In this document: piece by piece, positions 53,217 to 61,813 of the stretch
Layout: every line of letters begins with the position of its first letter
Position numbering within the stretch: position 1 is the stretch's first letter
Origin: CAVQNQ01 sp963714205
Lineage (GTDB): Bacteria > Acidobacteriota > Terriglobia > Bryobacterales > Bryobacteraceae
Reading direction: 5' to 3'
Length of the DNA stretch: 64,000 nt
NCBI GenBank assembly: GCA_963714205.1
Contig: CAVQNQ010000002.1
Span: 62,001 to 126,000 of the forward strand
Made by a program: the position numbers and the translations under genes
Notes under the pieces: model-generated
Seen by the model: only the letters and a program-made list of their open reading frames with translations
Database searches by the model: none
What the model was told of the DNA's origin: nothing

Positions 53217-53959
53217 TCGGCGGGTTCCTTGGCGATCACGTCTTCATCGTATGTACTCTTGACCCGCCAACCGGGGGGCACAACCAGGAAATCGCTCTCG
53301 TCCCATACGCCTGAAACCAGGGCTTCGAAGAGGCGCAGGTCGCCCGCAATGATCTCAAATTCCCAGTTGCGGCGGGCGGCTTCCTCCCGCGCCCGCTGCT
53401 CGAAACGGCCATCGGGTTCCAGGCCGGTTTCGATGTAGGTCAGGCGTCGGTAGCTGCGCTGGTAGCCGCTGAACTCGTCGAAGAGATAGCGGCCGTTGTC
53501 CTCGCCGTAGCGGGCGATGAGGTCTTCGAGCGTGTAGCCGGAGCCGGTGCGGTCGCGTACGGTGCGCATGGTGGCCTGGTCGAGACCCTCGCCGCGCTCC
53601 AGCCATCCGGTCGAGCGGAAATACACGCCGGGGCTGCTGTCGAAATACTCCTTGTAGCGCTGGCGGCTGCCCAGGAGCAGGCCGATGCAATCGTGGGCGC
53701 GCGGGATCACGAGCGGCACGCCGCGGCTGCGCAGGCCGGCCACGCCGTTGCCGCAGAGTCCGTAGCCGAACAGCAGGGCATCGTGGAGCGCGGGATCGGC
53801 GGCATCCACGAGTTCCTGAAGCCGCGCGCGCATAATGGCGCCGCCAAGATCGTGCAGGCCCTTGGGCAGAAACTCGATATCCACCTGGTGCGGGGCGCGC
53901 GCCACCGCGGCGCACATTTCGCGATACAGCACCTCGCAGGCGATCAGCTTCAGGCGCAC
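53213..53959 (-). CDS. DUF1638 protein of corrinoid methyltransferase loci
   Basis: A 248-residue protein with the DUF1638 hallmarks: KLIACEVLYREM at the N-terminus, LFGYGLCGNG and PRAHDCIGLLLGSR (conserved Cys and His that could bind metal). DUF1638 proteins are often found with methylamine and methoxy-compound methyltransferases, but their reaction is not known. It overlaps both neighbours (ten bases with the methyltransferase gene, four with the activator gene), showing tight operon membership. Confidence 0.88.
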   Translation of the reverse strand: MRLKLIACEVLYREMCAAVARAPHQVDIEFLPKGLHDLGGAIMRARLQELVDAADPALHDALLFGYGLCGNGVAGLRSRGVPLVIPRAHDCIGLLLGSRQRYKEYFDSSPGVYFRSTGWLERGEGLDQATMRTVRDRTGSGYTLEDLIARYGEDNGRYLFDEFSGYQRSYRRLTYIETGLEPDGRFEQRAREEAARRNWEFEIIAGDLRLFEALVSGVWDESDFLVVPPGWRVKSTYDEDVIAKEPAE

Positions 53960-54828
53960 GGGGGCACCAGGGCGCGCGCGGCGGCCCGGATGAATTCGGG
54001 ATCGGTGCCGCAGCAGCCGCCGATGAAATTGGCTCCGGCCTCGACGAGCGTGGGGATGGAGGCGGCGAAGCGCTCCGGGCTGGTGCGGTAGACCGCCCGG
54101 CCGTCCACCACTTCGGGCAGGCCCGCATTGGGCTTGATCCAGAGGGGCAGCCCGGTGGCCGCGCGCAGGCGGCGGCAGACGGGCACGTACTCGGCGATTC
54201 CCACCCCGCAGTTGGCGCCCACGGCATGGGCCCCGCGTTCCTCCATGTGGCGGGCGGCCTGTTCGGGAGTGGCGCCGGTCATGGTGCGGTCCTTGTTGCG
54301 GCCGGTGTCGAAGGCGAAGGAGACGATGACGGGCAGGCCCGTCGCGAGCGAGGCCTCCAGCGCCAGGGCGGCTTCCGCGGGGTCGCTCATGGTCTCGATG
54401 AGCAAGGCGTCGGCGCCGCCCTCGGCCAGCGCCAGCGCCTGTTCATGGAAAGCGGCCAGAATTTCGTCGGCGCCGATTTCATCGGCCGCCAGCATCTTGC
54501 CGGTGGGTCCGATGGAGGCGAAGACCAGGGCCCTCGCGCCGGCGCCTTCCCGCGAAAGGCGCGCGCCGGCCCGGTTGATAGCCGCCGCCTGATCCGCGAG
54601 ACCGTAGCCCGCCAGCGAGACGCGGTTGGCACGGAAGGTATTGGTGAGGATCACGCGGCTACCCGCCTCGGCGTACGAGCGGGCCACGTCCACGACTCGC
54701 GCCGGTTCGGTGAGATTCCAGAGATCCGGGCATTCGCCGCCCGCGAGGCCGCGTTTCTGCAATTCGGTGCCCCAGCCTCCATCGGCCAGCACCGGGCCGG
54801 AGGCGGTCAACTCGCGCAAATCAAGCAT
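53950..54828 (-). CDS. Homocysteine S-methyltransferase-family protein
   Basis: A 292-residue zinc TIM-barrel methyltransferase like the N-terminal domain of MetH. Zinc ligands are the cysteine in GANCGVG (about residue 206) and the pair in IGGCCGTD near the C-terminus. The N-terminus has LADGGWGTELQKRGL and ILTNTFRANRVSL, the usual homocysteine-pocket motifs. It probably accepts the methyl group from the corrinoid protein to make methionine. The ATG at 54828 overlaps the upstream UroD-type gene by eight bases. The longer frame upstream is unrelated sequence. Confidence 0.88.
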   Translation of the reverse strand: MLDLRELTASGPVLADGGWGTELQKRGLAGGECPDLWNLTEPARVVDVARSYAEAGSRVILTNTFRANRVSLAGYGLADQAAAINRAGARLSREGAGARALVFASIGPTGKMLAADEIGADEILAAFHEQALALAEGGADALLIETMSDPAEAALALEASLATGLPVIVSFAFDTGRNKDRTMTGATPEQAARHMEERGAHAVGANCGVGIAEYVPVCRRLRAATGLPLWIKPNAGLPEVVDGRAVYRTSPERFAASIPTLVEAGANFIGGCCGTDPEFIRAAARALVPPCA

Positions 54829-56089
54829 CGATGGCGGCTCCGTTGAACTCCTGGACGGCTTCGAGCATCGCCACGATGTTCTCGACCGGCGTGCGGGCCT
54901 GCACATTGTGGACGGCGTTGAAGACGAAGCCTCCGCCCGGCGCGAACACGCGGCAGCGCTCCAGCACCTGGCGGCGCACCTCCGCGGGCGTGCCGAATGG
55001 CAGCATCTGCTGCGTGTCGATGCCGCCGCCCCAGAACGTCAGGCGGTCGCCATACTGCGTCTTCAATTGCGCGGGGTCCATGCCCGCGGCCGAGCACTGC
55101 ACCGGGTTGAGGATATCGAAGCCGGCCTCGATGAAGCAGGGCAGCAGCCGAACCACCGAGCCGCAGGAGTGTTTGAACGATTTCCAGGCGGTGTGCTGGT
55201 GAATCCACCGGTTCAGGCGCTGGTAATAGGGCAGGTACAGCTCGTTGAACGTGGCCACCGAGCAGAATGTGGACGTCTGCGTGCCGAAATCCGTGCCGCA
55301 GAGGAACACGGCATCCACGGCGTCGCCCACCCCCGCGTGTACGCGGGCCAGGTTGGCCAGCGCGACCTCGCATTGCCGCTCGAAGATGGCGTGCACATAA
55401 TCGCGGCGGCTGGAAGTGGACATGTACCATTCGGCGATGTCGCGAATGCCTTTGGGGTGTTTCAGGAAGGGCGCCGGGACCAGGGCGATATCGCCGAAAG
55501 CGGTGCCGCCGAAGCTGGCGATGATGCCCCGGCCGGTGGCCGCCGCGCGGGCCACCTCGTCCCGGAAGTACAGGATGTCTTCTTCGGCCAGCGGCGTGAA
55601 TTCCTCGAGGTTGTCTTCCGGGCTGAGATTGTCCTCATCGATGGGCGGCTGGCGCACGATGGTGTCGAAGAAATAGCCGCCGCGCGGCAGGCGCCCGCTG
55701 GGTGGCGCCGTGGTGTCGCCTTCGGGATAAATGAGAGTGTCTCCGTTGGGCTCCACCGTTACGCGGAAATCTTCCGAGACCAGCACCTCGAGGCCGTCCG
55801 GCATGCGCCAGGTCTTCCATTCGCGGTTGGGGAAACCGAACATGGTCTTGCGCGGGAAGACGCCTTCCACATCCAGTCCCATGGCTTCCTGAAGATCGGG
55901 TTCCACCAGGCCCAGCATCTGGTAAGGCTCGTGAACCTTGACGAGGCGCTTTTCCAGGCCGAAATAGTCGCGCAACGCGGCCACGCAGCTGGCGTGGATG
56001 CCGGTGACGGCCGTGCCGCCGAAATCCAGGGGGATGCGGTCGGGCAGGCGATGCGCCAGGGCGGCGCGCATCCGTTCTCGGGAGGTCAT
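54821..56089 (-). CDS. UroD-superfamily corrinoid methyltransferase
   Basis: A 422-residue protein of the uroporphyrinogen-decarboxylase-like methyltransferase group (MtbA/MtaA and related demethylases). It starts with MTSRERMRAALAHRLPDRIP, the typical opening. A likely zinc-binding HSCGS sits in WKSFKHSCGSVVRLL, with NPVQCSAAGMDP and FNAVHNVQ further on. It is the first gene of the operon. Downstream order is homocysteine methyltransferase family, DUF1638, corrinoid activator. It probably removes a methyl group from an O- or N-methyl substrate and passes it to a corrinoid protein. The substrate is unknown. Confidence 0.87.
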   Translation of the reverse strand: MTSRERMRAALAHRLPDRIPLDFGGTAVTGIHASCVAALRDYFGLEKRLVKVHEPYQMLGLVEPDLQEAMGLDVEGVFPRKTMFGFPNREWKTWRMPDGLEVLVSEDFRVTVEPNGDTLIYPEGDTTAPPSGRLPRGGYFFDTIVRQPPIDEDNLSPEDNLEEFTPLAEEDILYFRDEVARAAATGRGIIASFGGTAFGDIALVPAPFLKHPKGIRDIAEWYMSTSSRRDYVHAIFERQCEVALANLARVHAGVGDAVDAVFLCGTDFGTQTSTFCSVATFNELYLPYYQRLNRWIHQHTAWKSFKHSCGSVVRLLPCFIEAGFDILNPVQCSAAGMDPAQLKTQYGDRLTFWGGGIDTQQMLPFGTPAEVRRQVLERCRVFAPGGGFVFNAVHNVQARTPVENIVAMLEAVQEFNGAAIDA

Positions 56090-56146
56090 GGAGGCTCCAG
56101 ACTCGATTTTAGGATAGCGGCCCCTGCACGGTATACTCGAATTTCC

Positions 56147-58075
56147 GTGTTCCATTCCATCGAGAAGCGCGTTTCCGACGCATTCCACGCACACATTCTG
56201 GTCCGCTACGGCATTGACGTTGCCATTGCGATCGAGCAGCCGCGGCAGAGCGATTTCGGCGAAATGGCGGTGCCGGCGGCCTTCCAACTGGCCAAGCAGT
56301 TGCGCCAGGCGCCCAAGAAGATCGCCGCGGATCTGGCGGCCGGGATCGGGCCCATCGAAGGAATCGCGGCCATCGAGGTGGCGGGCAACGGGTACCTGAA
56401 CCTCCGGCTGGATCGCGCGGCTTTCGGCGCGGGGCTGCTGGCCGGGGAAGGCGAGCGCGCCGCGGGAAGCGGACAGAAGATCATCGTCGAGCACACCAAT
56501 ATCAATCCCAACAAGGCGGCGCACATCGGGCACCTGCGCAATGCCACGCTGGGCGATACCTTCGTGCGCATGCTGCGCGCGCGCGGCGAAACCGTCGAGG
56601 TGCAGAACTACATCGATAACACCGGCGTGCAGGTGGCCGATGTGGTGGTGGGCTTCCACTTCCTGGAGCACAAGACCCCCTCCGACGTCCAGGCTCTGCT
56701 GGCGGACGCCTCGTTACGGTTCGATTACTACTGCTGGGATCTCTATGCGCGCACCTCGAGCTTTTACCAGGAGCAGCCCGATGCCCTGGCCTGGCGCGGC
56801 CAGACGCTGCACGCAATCGAGGCGGGCGAGGGCGAGCTGGCCGAGCTGGCGCACCTGGTAGCGGACGCCATCGTCCAGGCGCACCTGGATACCATGCTGC
56901 GTCTGGACGTCGAGTATGACGTGCTGCCGCGCGAGAGCGAGATCCTGCGCCTGAAGTTCTGGGCGTCGGCCTTCGAGCTGCTCAAGGAGCGCCAGGCCAT
57001 CTTCCTCGAGACCGAGGGCAAGAACGCGGGCTGCTGGGTGATGCCCGGGCTTTCCGAAGAGGGCAAGGTGATCGTGCGCTCGGACGGCACGGTCACCTAC
57101 GTCGGCAAGGATATCGCCTACCAGCTCTGGAAATTCGGCCTGCTGGGCAAAGACTTCTTCTATCGGCCCTTCCACACCTACGCGGATGGCCGTGTGCTGT
57201 GGGTCACGACGGACGATCCGGTGGATTCGGGGCGCCGGTTCGGGCACGGCGCGCGCGTCTACAACGTGATCGATGCGCGCCAGTCTTACTTGCAGGATGT
57301 GGTGGTGGCGGGGTTGCGGGGACTGGGGTACCTCGAGCAGGCCGATCGCTCGGTGCATTTCTCCTACGAGATGGTGGCGCTCTCGCCGCGCTGCTGCGCG
57401 GACTTGGGGCTGGCGCTATCCGAGGAGGACCGCCAGCGGCCCTACGTGGAGGTCTCCGGGCGCAAAGGCCTGGGCGTCAAGGCGGACGACCTGATGGACA
57501 GCCTGATCTCGAAGGCGCTGGAAGAAGTCGCCTCGCGCCACGCCGAGGCGCCTCCCGAGGAGCAGCGGCGGGTAGCGGGCGAGATCGCCATCGGGGCGCT
57601 GCGCTATTTCCTGCTGAAGTTCACGCGCAATTCGGTGATCGCCTTCGACTTGCAGGAGGCTCTCAGCTTCGAGGGCGAGACCGGCCCCTACGTGCAATAC
57701 GCGGCCGTGCGCGCACGCAATATCCTGCGCAAGCTGGAGGAACGCGGGGGAACGGTGCCGGATTTCGCCGCCGAGCTGGACCGCGCGGCCATGGCGCGGC
57801 AGCTCCAGTCCGAGGATTTCTGGCAAATGCTGCTGGCGGCCTCGAAAGCCGACGCGGCCCTGGAGCGCGCGGTGACGGCGGGCGAGCCGGCGCACGTGGC
57901 CAAGTACGCGTTTCAACTGGCCCAGGCGTTCAATAATTTCTATCATCAATACCCCATAATTCACGAGGAGAATCGCGAAAAACAGGTATTTCTGCTGTGG
58001 ATGACGGATTATTTCCGCCGTCAACTGGAGCGCACGGCGGGCATTTTGGGCATCCGCATTCCGGCATATATGTAG
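56147..58075 (+). CDS. argS: Arginyl-tRNA synthetase
   Basis: A class I aminoacyl-tRNA synthetase (642 residues) charging tRNA-Arg. The HIGH motif is NPNKAAHIGHLRNATLGD. The KMSK-like site is SGRKGLGVKADD. The DALR anticodon-binding region is at the C-terminus (YAAVRARNILRKL to YHQYPII). The start is a GTG at 56147. A much longer upstream in-frame extension is only antisense of the methyltransferase operon. A TATACT box 10 bases upstream suggests a very short leader. It is divergent from the methyl-transfer operon. Confidence 0.94.
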   Translation: MFHSIEKRVSDAFHAHILVRYGIDVAIAIEQPRQSDFGEMAVPAAFQLAKQLRQAPKKIAADLAAGIGPIEGIAAIEVAGNGYLNLRLDRAAFGAGLLAGEGERAAGSGQKIIVEHTNINPNKAAHIGHLRNATLGDTFVRMLRARGETVEVQNYIDNTGVQVADVVVGFHFLEHKTPSDVQALLADASLRFDYYCWDLYARTSSFYQEQPDALAWRGQTLHAIEAGEGELAELAHLVADAIVQAHLDTMLRLDVEYDVLPRESEILRLKFWASAFELLKERQAIFLETEGKNAGCWVMPGLSEEGKVIVRSDGTVTYVGKDIAYQLWKFGLLGKDFFYRPFHTYADGRVLWVTTDDPVDSGRRFGHGARVYNVIDARQSYLQDVVVAGLRGLGYLEQADRSVHFSYEMVALSPRCCADLGLALSEEDRQRPYVEVSGRKGLGVKADDLMDSLISKALEEVASRHAEAPPEEQRRVAGEIAIGALRYFLLKFTRNSVIAFDLQEALSFEGETGPYVQYAAVRARNILRKLEERGGTVPDFAAELDRAAMARQLQSEDFWQMLLAASKADAALERAVTAGEPAHVAKYAFQLAQAFNNFYHQYPIIHEENREKQVFLLWMTDYFRRQLERTAGILGIRIPAYM

Positions 58076-58080
58076 TTTCG

Positions 58081-58097
58081 AGGGAATCGAATTCCCT
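58081..58097. terminator. Seven-bp inverted repeat after argS
   Basis: AGGGAAT-CGA-ATTCCCT is a perfect inverted repeat starting six bases after the argS stop. Its three-base loop and lack of T-tract make it a weak terminator. It could instead be a protein-binding palindrome before glgC. Confidence 0.35.
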
Positions 58098-58143
58098 TGC
58101 ACGGCGGGGATCGGCCTGGAACAATAAGTTTTGGTCGCGAGCT

Positions 58144-59397
58144 ATGCGCTTACGGGTACTGGGAATCGTGCTGGCGGGCGGGAAGGGGACGCGCCTTTAC
58201 CCGCTCACCAAGGAACGGGCCAAACCGGCCGTTCCCTTCGGCGGCAAGTACCGCATTATCGACTTCGTGCTGAGCAACTTCATCAACTCCGGCATTTATT
58301 CGATATATGTCCTGACGCAGTTCCGGAGCCAGTCGCTGTTGCAGCACCTGAGCGAGGGCTGGCAGTTCGGCGGACCGCTCAAGACGCAGTTCATCATCCC
58401 GGTGCCGGCGCAGATGCGTTCGCCGCACGAGGTCTGGTACCAGGGCACGGCCGATGCCATCTACCAGAACATTAACCTGGTCGAGCAGTCCGATCCGCAC
58501 GTGGTGGCGATTTTCGGCGGAGACCACATCTACCGCATGAATATCACCAGCATGATCGAGTTCCACGTGCAAAGGGCCGCGGAAGTGACGGTGGCGGCGA
58601 TTCCCACGCCCAAAGAGCAAGCCGCTGAGTTCGGGGTGATCGAGGCCTCCGAGGACGGGCACATCCTGGGGTTTCACGAGAAGAATCCCAGCGCGCCCAC
58701 CATGCCCAGCAACGGCAACCTCGTCTACGCCTCCATGGGGAATTACATTTTCTCGACACGCACCCTGCTGCGGCTGCTGCACGAGGACGCCGCGGACGAG
58801 AGCAGCCATCACGATTTCGGCCGCAATATCCTTCCCAAGCTGGCCGGCAACGGCGAAATCTACGCCTACGACTTCCAGACCAATCGCATCCCCGGCGAGC
58901 CTTCCTCGGCCGAGCCGTACTGGCGGGACGTCGGCACCATCGATGCTTATTACGAGGCGAACATGGACCTGCGGTCGGTCAGCCCGGCGCTGAATTTGTA
59001 CAACCGCGAGTGGCCGGTGCGCACCACCAGCTATCCGGACCCCCCCGCCAAGTACACATTCGACGACGAGGACCGGCGTGGACAGGCCATCGACAGCATC
59101 GTCGCGGGTGGCACGATTCTCTCCGGCGGGATGGTGCGGAATTCGGTGCTGGGAAGAGGCGTGCGGGTCCATGCCGGGGCGCTGGTGGAGGATTGCGTGA
59201 TCCTGGACAACTGCGACATCGGACGGCACGCCCGAATTCGCCGCGCCATTCTGGATAAAAACGTGAGGGTGCCGGTGGACGCGGAAATCGGCTATGACCT
59301 GGATCGGGACCGGAAGCATCATCACGTGACCGAGAGCGGCATCGTGGTGGTAGCGGGGGAGCGCTCCATCGTGGATGTCGCCGGCCTGGTGGTGTAG
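58144..59397 (+). CDS. glgC: Glucose-1-phosphate adenylyltransferase
   Basis: A 417-residue enzyme making ADP-glucose for glycogen or trehalose synthesis. The nucleotide-binding loop is LAGGKGTRLYPLTKERAKPAVPF-like (here GIVLAGGKGTRLYPLTKERA). Other family blocks are KYRIIDFVLSNFINSG, WYQGTADAIYQN, FGGDHIYRMN and YWRDVGTIDAYYEAN. The C-terminal left-handed beta-helix follows (about 300-400, VEDCVILDNCDIGRHARIRR). The ATG at 58144 starts directly at the fold. No other glg gene is adjacent; the next gene is a DedA protein three bases downstream. Confidence 0.95.
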   Translation: MRLRVLGIVLAGGKGTRLYPLTKERAKPAVPFGGKYRIIDFVLSNFINSGIYSIYVLTQFRSQSLLQHLSEGWQFGGPLKTQFIIPVPAQMRSPHEVWYQGTADAIYQNINLVEQSDPHVVAIFGGDHIYRMNITSMIEFHVQRAAEVTVAAIPTPKEQAAEFGVIEASEDGHILGFHEKNPSAPTMPSNGNLVYASMGNYIFSTRTLLRLLHEDAADESSHHDFGRNILPKLAGNGEIYAYDFQTNRIPGEPSSAEPYWRDVGTIDAYYEANMDLRSVSPALNLYNREWPVRTTSYPDPPAKYTFDDEDRRGQAIDSIVAGGTILSGGMVRNSVLGRGVRVHAGALVEDCVILDNCDIGRHARIRRAILDKNVRVPVDAEIGYDLDRDRKHHHVTESGIVVVAGERSIVDVAGLVV

Positions 59398-59400
59398 TGC

Positions 59401-60000
59401 GTGGAACACCAGATCCTGGCGTGGATCACCGAGTACGGCTACGCGGCCATCTTCGGGATGCTGATTTGCGGCATCGTGGGGCTGCCCGTTCCCGATGAGA
59501 CCCTGCTCACTTTTACCGGATACCTGGTATTCAAGGGGAGTCTCAAGCTGCCGTTCGCCTATCTCGCGGCATTGGCGGGCAGCGCCTGCGGCATCACCAT
59601 CAGCTACACGCTGGGCCGCACATTCGGGCTGAAACTGATCCACCGCTACGGAAGGTATCTGCGCATCAAGGAAGAGCAAGTCACCCGGGCCCATGCCTGG
59701 TTCGAGCGCGTGGGCCACTGGGGGCTGACGTTCGGCTATTTCATTCCTGGCGTGCGGCACTTGACCGCCTTTGCCGCGGGGATGAGCAACCTCGCGCCGC
59801 ACCAGTTCGCGGTTTTCGCCTACAGCGGCGCCGTCATATGGGTAGCCAGCTTTATCGGCCTGGGATATTTTCTGGGCGAGCGCTGGCATGCCGTCGAGCG
59901 CAACGTGGACCATTACCTGGTGGGGATCTCGATCGCCGCGGCTATTCTGGCCGCGGCGTACCTGCTGTGGCGGAAGCGGAGGCGGGGCCCAGGTAAGTGA
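59401..60000 (+). CDS. DedA-family membrane protein
   Basis: A 199-residue membrane protein of the family that recycles lipid carriers (undecaprenyl phosphate or phospholipids) across the inner membrane. Signatures are GLPVPDETLLTFTGYLVFKG, the second motif GYFIPGVRHLTAFAAGMSN (Arg and Gly-Pro region) and four or five hydrophobic segments. The start is a GTG, three bases after glgC. The 3' end overlaps the convergent symporter gene by 59 bases. Confidence 0.92.
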   Translation: MEHQILAWITEYGYAAIFGMLICGIVGLPVPDETLLTFTGYLVFKGSLKLPFAYLAALAGSACGITISYTLGRTFGLKLIHRYGRYLRIKEEQVTRAHAWFERVGHWGLTFGYFIPGVRHLTAFAAGMSNLAPHQFAVFAYSGAVIWVASFIGLGYFLGERWHAVERNVDHYLVGISIAAAILAAAYLLWRKRRRGPGK

Positions 60001-61651
60001 TGGCCAGGGCCGTTCCCACCACCACCACGCAGCCGATGACGTTGTACCACAGGTAGGAAATGCGGCCGAATAGAAAGGCCCAGAAGATGGCCACTTCACC
60101 GGCCAGCATGCCGATGAACGTGGCTGTGCCGCCGACGCGCCGGAAGCCGAAGGCCAGCACGAAGCACCCCAGCAGCGAGCCGTAAAATAGCGAGCCCACC
60201 ACGTTCACGGCCACGATGAGCGATCCCAGCTTCTTCCCCCAGCCGGCGAAGGCCACCGCGTAAACTCCCCAGAAGAGCGTGGCCCAGCGCGAGGCCATGA
60301 GGTAATGGTGATCGCTCCCCTGGCGGTGAATATAGCGCCGGTAGATGTCCACCACCGAGACGGTGGCCAGCGAGTTGATCTCGCCGGAACTGGCGGACAT
60401 GGTGGCCGCGAAGATCACCGCGATCACCAGGCCCACGACGCCCACGGGCAGATAGCGCGTGACGAAGGAAAGAAAGATGTAGTTGGTGTCGCTGAAATCC
60501 TTTTCTCCGCCGCTGCGCCCCACCAGCCGGGCGGCGCGGGCGCGGGCGGCGTCCATCCGCTTCTGTGCGGCGCGATAAGCCTCCAACTGGCGGCGCTCAC
60601 CGGCCGTATCCCGCGCGTGGCGGGCCTCCACCAGGGCCAGGGCGGCCTGGCGGCGGTCCTCAAAGGCGCGGTTGTAATCCTGCTGGGTAGGGGCGAAGGC
60701 GGCCAGCGGCTCAATGCGCGCGATCTCGGCGTGCTGGAACAGCACGGGAGGCTGGATGAACAGGTAAAACACGAAGACCATCGCGCCGATGAACAGGACG
60801 AAGAACTGCATGGGGATCTTGGCCACGGCATTGAACAGCAGCCCCAGGCGGCTCTGGGCGATCGAACGGCCGGTGAGATAGCGCTGCACCTGCGACTGGT
60901 CGCAGCCGAAATAGGAGAGGAACAGGAAGGTGCTGCCAAAAAAGCCGCTCCATATGTTGAAGCGGTCGTTCCAGTCGAAGTTGGTGGTGACGGCGTTGAG
61001 GCGGCCGGCCGCTCCCGCGAGATACACGGCGTCGCCGAAACCGACCGGCGCGGGCAGGAGCACGATCACGGTGATCAGGGCCACCAGCAGTCCCAGGATA
61101 ATGACGCCCATCTGCTGCACGTCCGACCAGGTGACCGCCTTGATGCCGCCGAGCACCGTGTACATAACCACTACGCCGCCCATCAGGGTGGTGGTCGCGC
61201 GCTCGGGCCAGCCCATGATGATGGAGAGCACGATGGCCGGCGCGTAGATGGTGAGACCCGCGGAGAGGCCGCGCTGGCACAGGAAAATGAGGCTGGCGAG
61301 CGTGCGCGTCTTGCCGTCGAAGCGCTGCTCCAGGTACTGGTAAGCGGTGTAGACCTTCGCGCGATGAAAAGCCGGCACCAGAATGGCGCTGACGATCACC
61401 ATGGCGATGGGCAGCCCGAAGTAAGCCTGCACGAAGCGCATGCCATCCGCGTAGGATTGCCCGGTGGTGGAGATGAAGGTGATGGCGCTGGCCTGGGTGG
61501 CCATGATGGATAGCGCCATGGCATACCAGGGCATGGTCTTGTCCGCGAGCAGGTAGCGATCCACGGTATTGCTGCCCCGGCTGCGGTACAGGCCGTAGAC
61601 CACGATGGAAACCAGCGAGACCACCAGCACGATCCAGTCGAGGGGCCTCAT
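59942..61651 (-). CDS. Sodium:solute symporter (SSS family) with cytoplasmic insertion
   Basis: A 569-residue sodium-coupled transporter. Family patterns are ATQASAITFISTTGQSYADG, VVVMYTVLGGIKAVTWSDVQQ (the SSS signature region) and AATMSASSGEINSLATVSVVD (sodium-site Ser/Thr region). About 13-15 membrane segments can be traced. A charged helical insert of roughly 75 residues (about 300-375, with RRQAALALVEARHARDTAGE) interrupts the membrane core. The substrate is unknown. The start overlaps the upstream 44-residue gene as ATGA, so the two are coupled. Confidence 0.9.
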   Translation of the reverse strand: MRPLDWIVLVVSLVSIVVYGLYRSRGSNTVDRYLLADKTMPWYAMALSIMATQASAITFISTTGQSYADGMRFVQAYFGLPIAMVIVSAILVPAFHRAKVYTAYQYLEQRFDGKTRTLASLIFLCQRGLSAGLTIYAPAIVLSIIMGWPERATTTLMGGVVVMYTVLGGIKAVTWSDVQQMGVIILGLLVALITVIVLLPAPVGFGDAVYLAGAAGRLNAVTTNFDWNDRFNIWSGFFGSTFLFLSYFGCDQSQVQRYLTGRSIAQSRLGLLFNAVAKIPMQFFVLFIGAMVFVFYLFIQPPVLFQHAEIARIEPLAAFAPTQQDYNRAFEDRRQAALALVEARHARDTAGERRQLEAYRAAQKRMDAARARAARLVGRSGGEKDFSDTNYIFLSFVTRYLPVGVVGLVIAVIFAATMSASSGEINSLATVSVVDIYRRYIHRQGSDHHYLMASRWATLFWGVYAVAFAGWGKKLGSLIVAVNVVGSLFYGSLLGCFVLAFGFRRVGGTATFIGMLAGEVAIFWAFLFGRISYLWYNVIGCVVVVGTALAITYLGPASASATAGTPRPE

Positions 61652-61782
61652 TGCCAGGCTCGTGTGAACCAGTAGAGAAGTGCGACGATCGCGGCCAGGT
61701 AGACCAGAACGGCGGCGTACACCCGGTTCCAGGTGCCCAGGAACGGCGGCGGATCATCGGGGACATCGCGCGGGTCCGGCAT
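61648..61782 (-). CDS. 44-residue membrane partner of the sodium symporter
   Basis: A small frame with N-terminal MPDPRDVPDDPPPFLGTWNR and one hydrophobic helix (VLVYLAAIVALLYWFT). Its stop overlaps the symporter ATG in an ATGA, the classic sign of coupled translation. Small single-helix proteins often precede SSS genes and may be accessory subunits. That role here is inferred from position. Confidence 0.65.
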   Translation of the reverse strand: MPDPRDVPDDPPPFLGTWNRVYAAVLVYLAAIVALLYWFTRAWQ

Positions 61783-61813
61783 GCTGGGAGTGTAGCATGG
61801 GCGCGCCGGGCCG

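Noticed and set aside
54626..56146. N-terminal extension of about 500 residues on arginyl-tRNA synthetase
   Set aside because: The extension is antisense to the methyltransferase operon. The GTG at 56147 begins exactly at the normal ArgS N-terminus.
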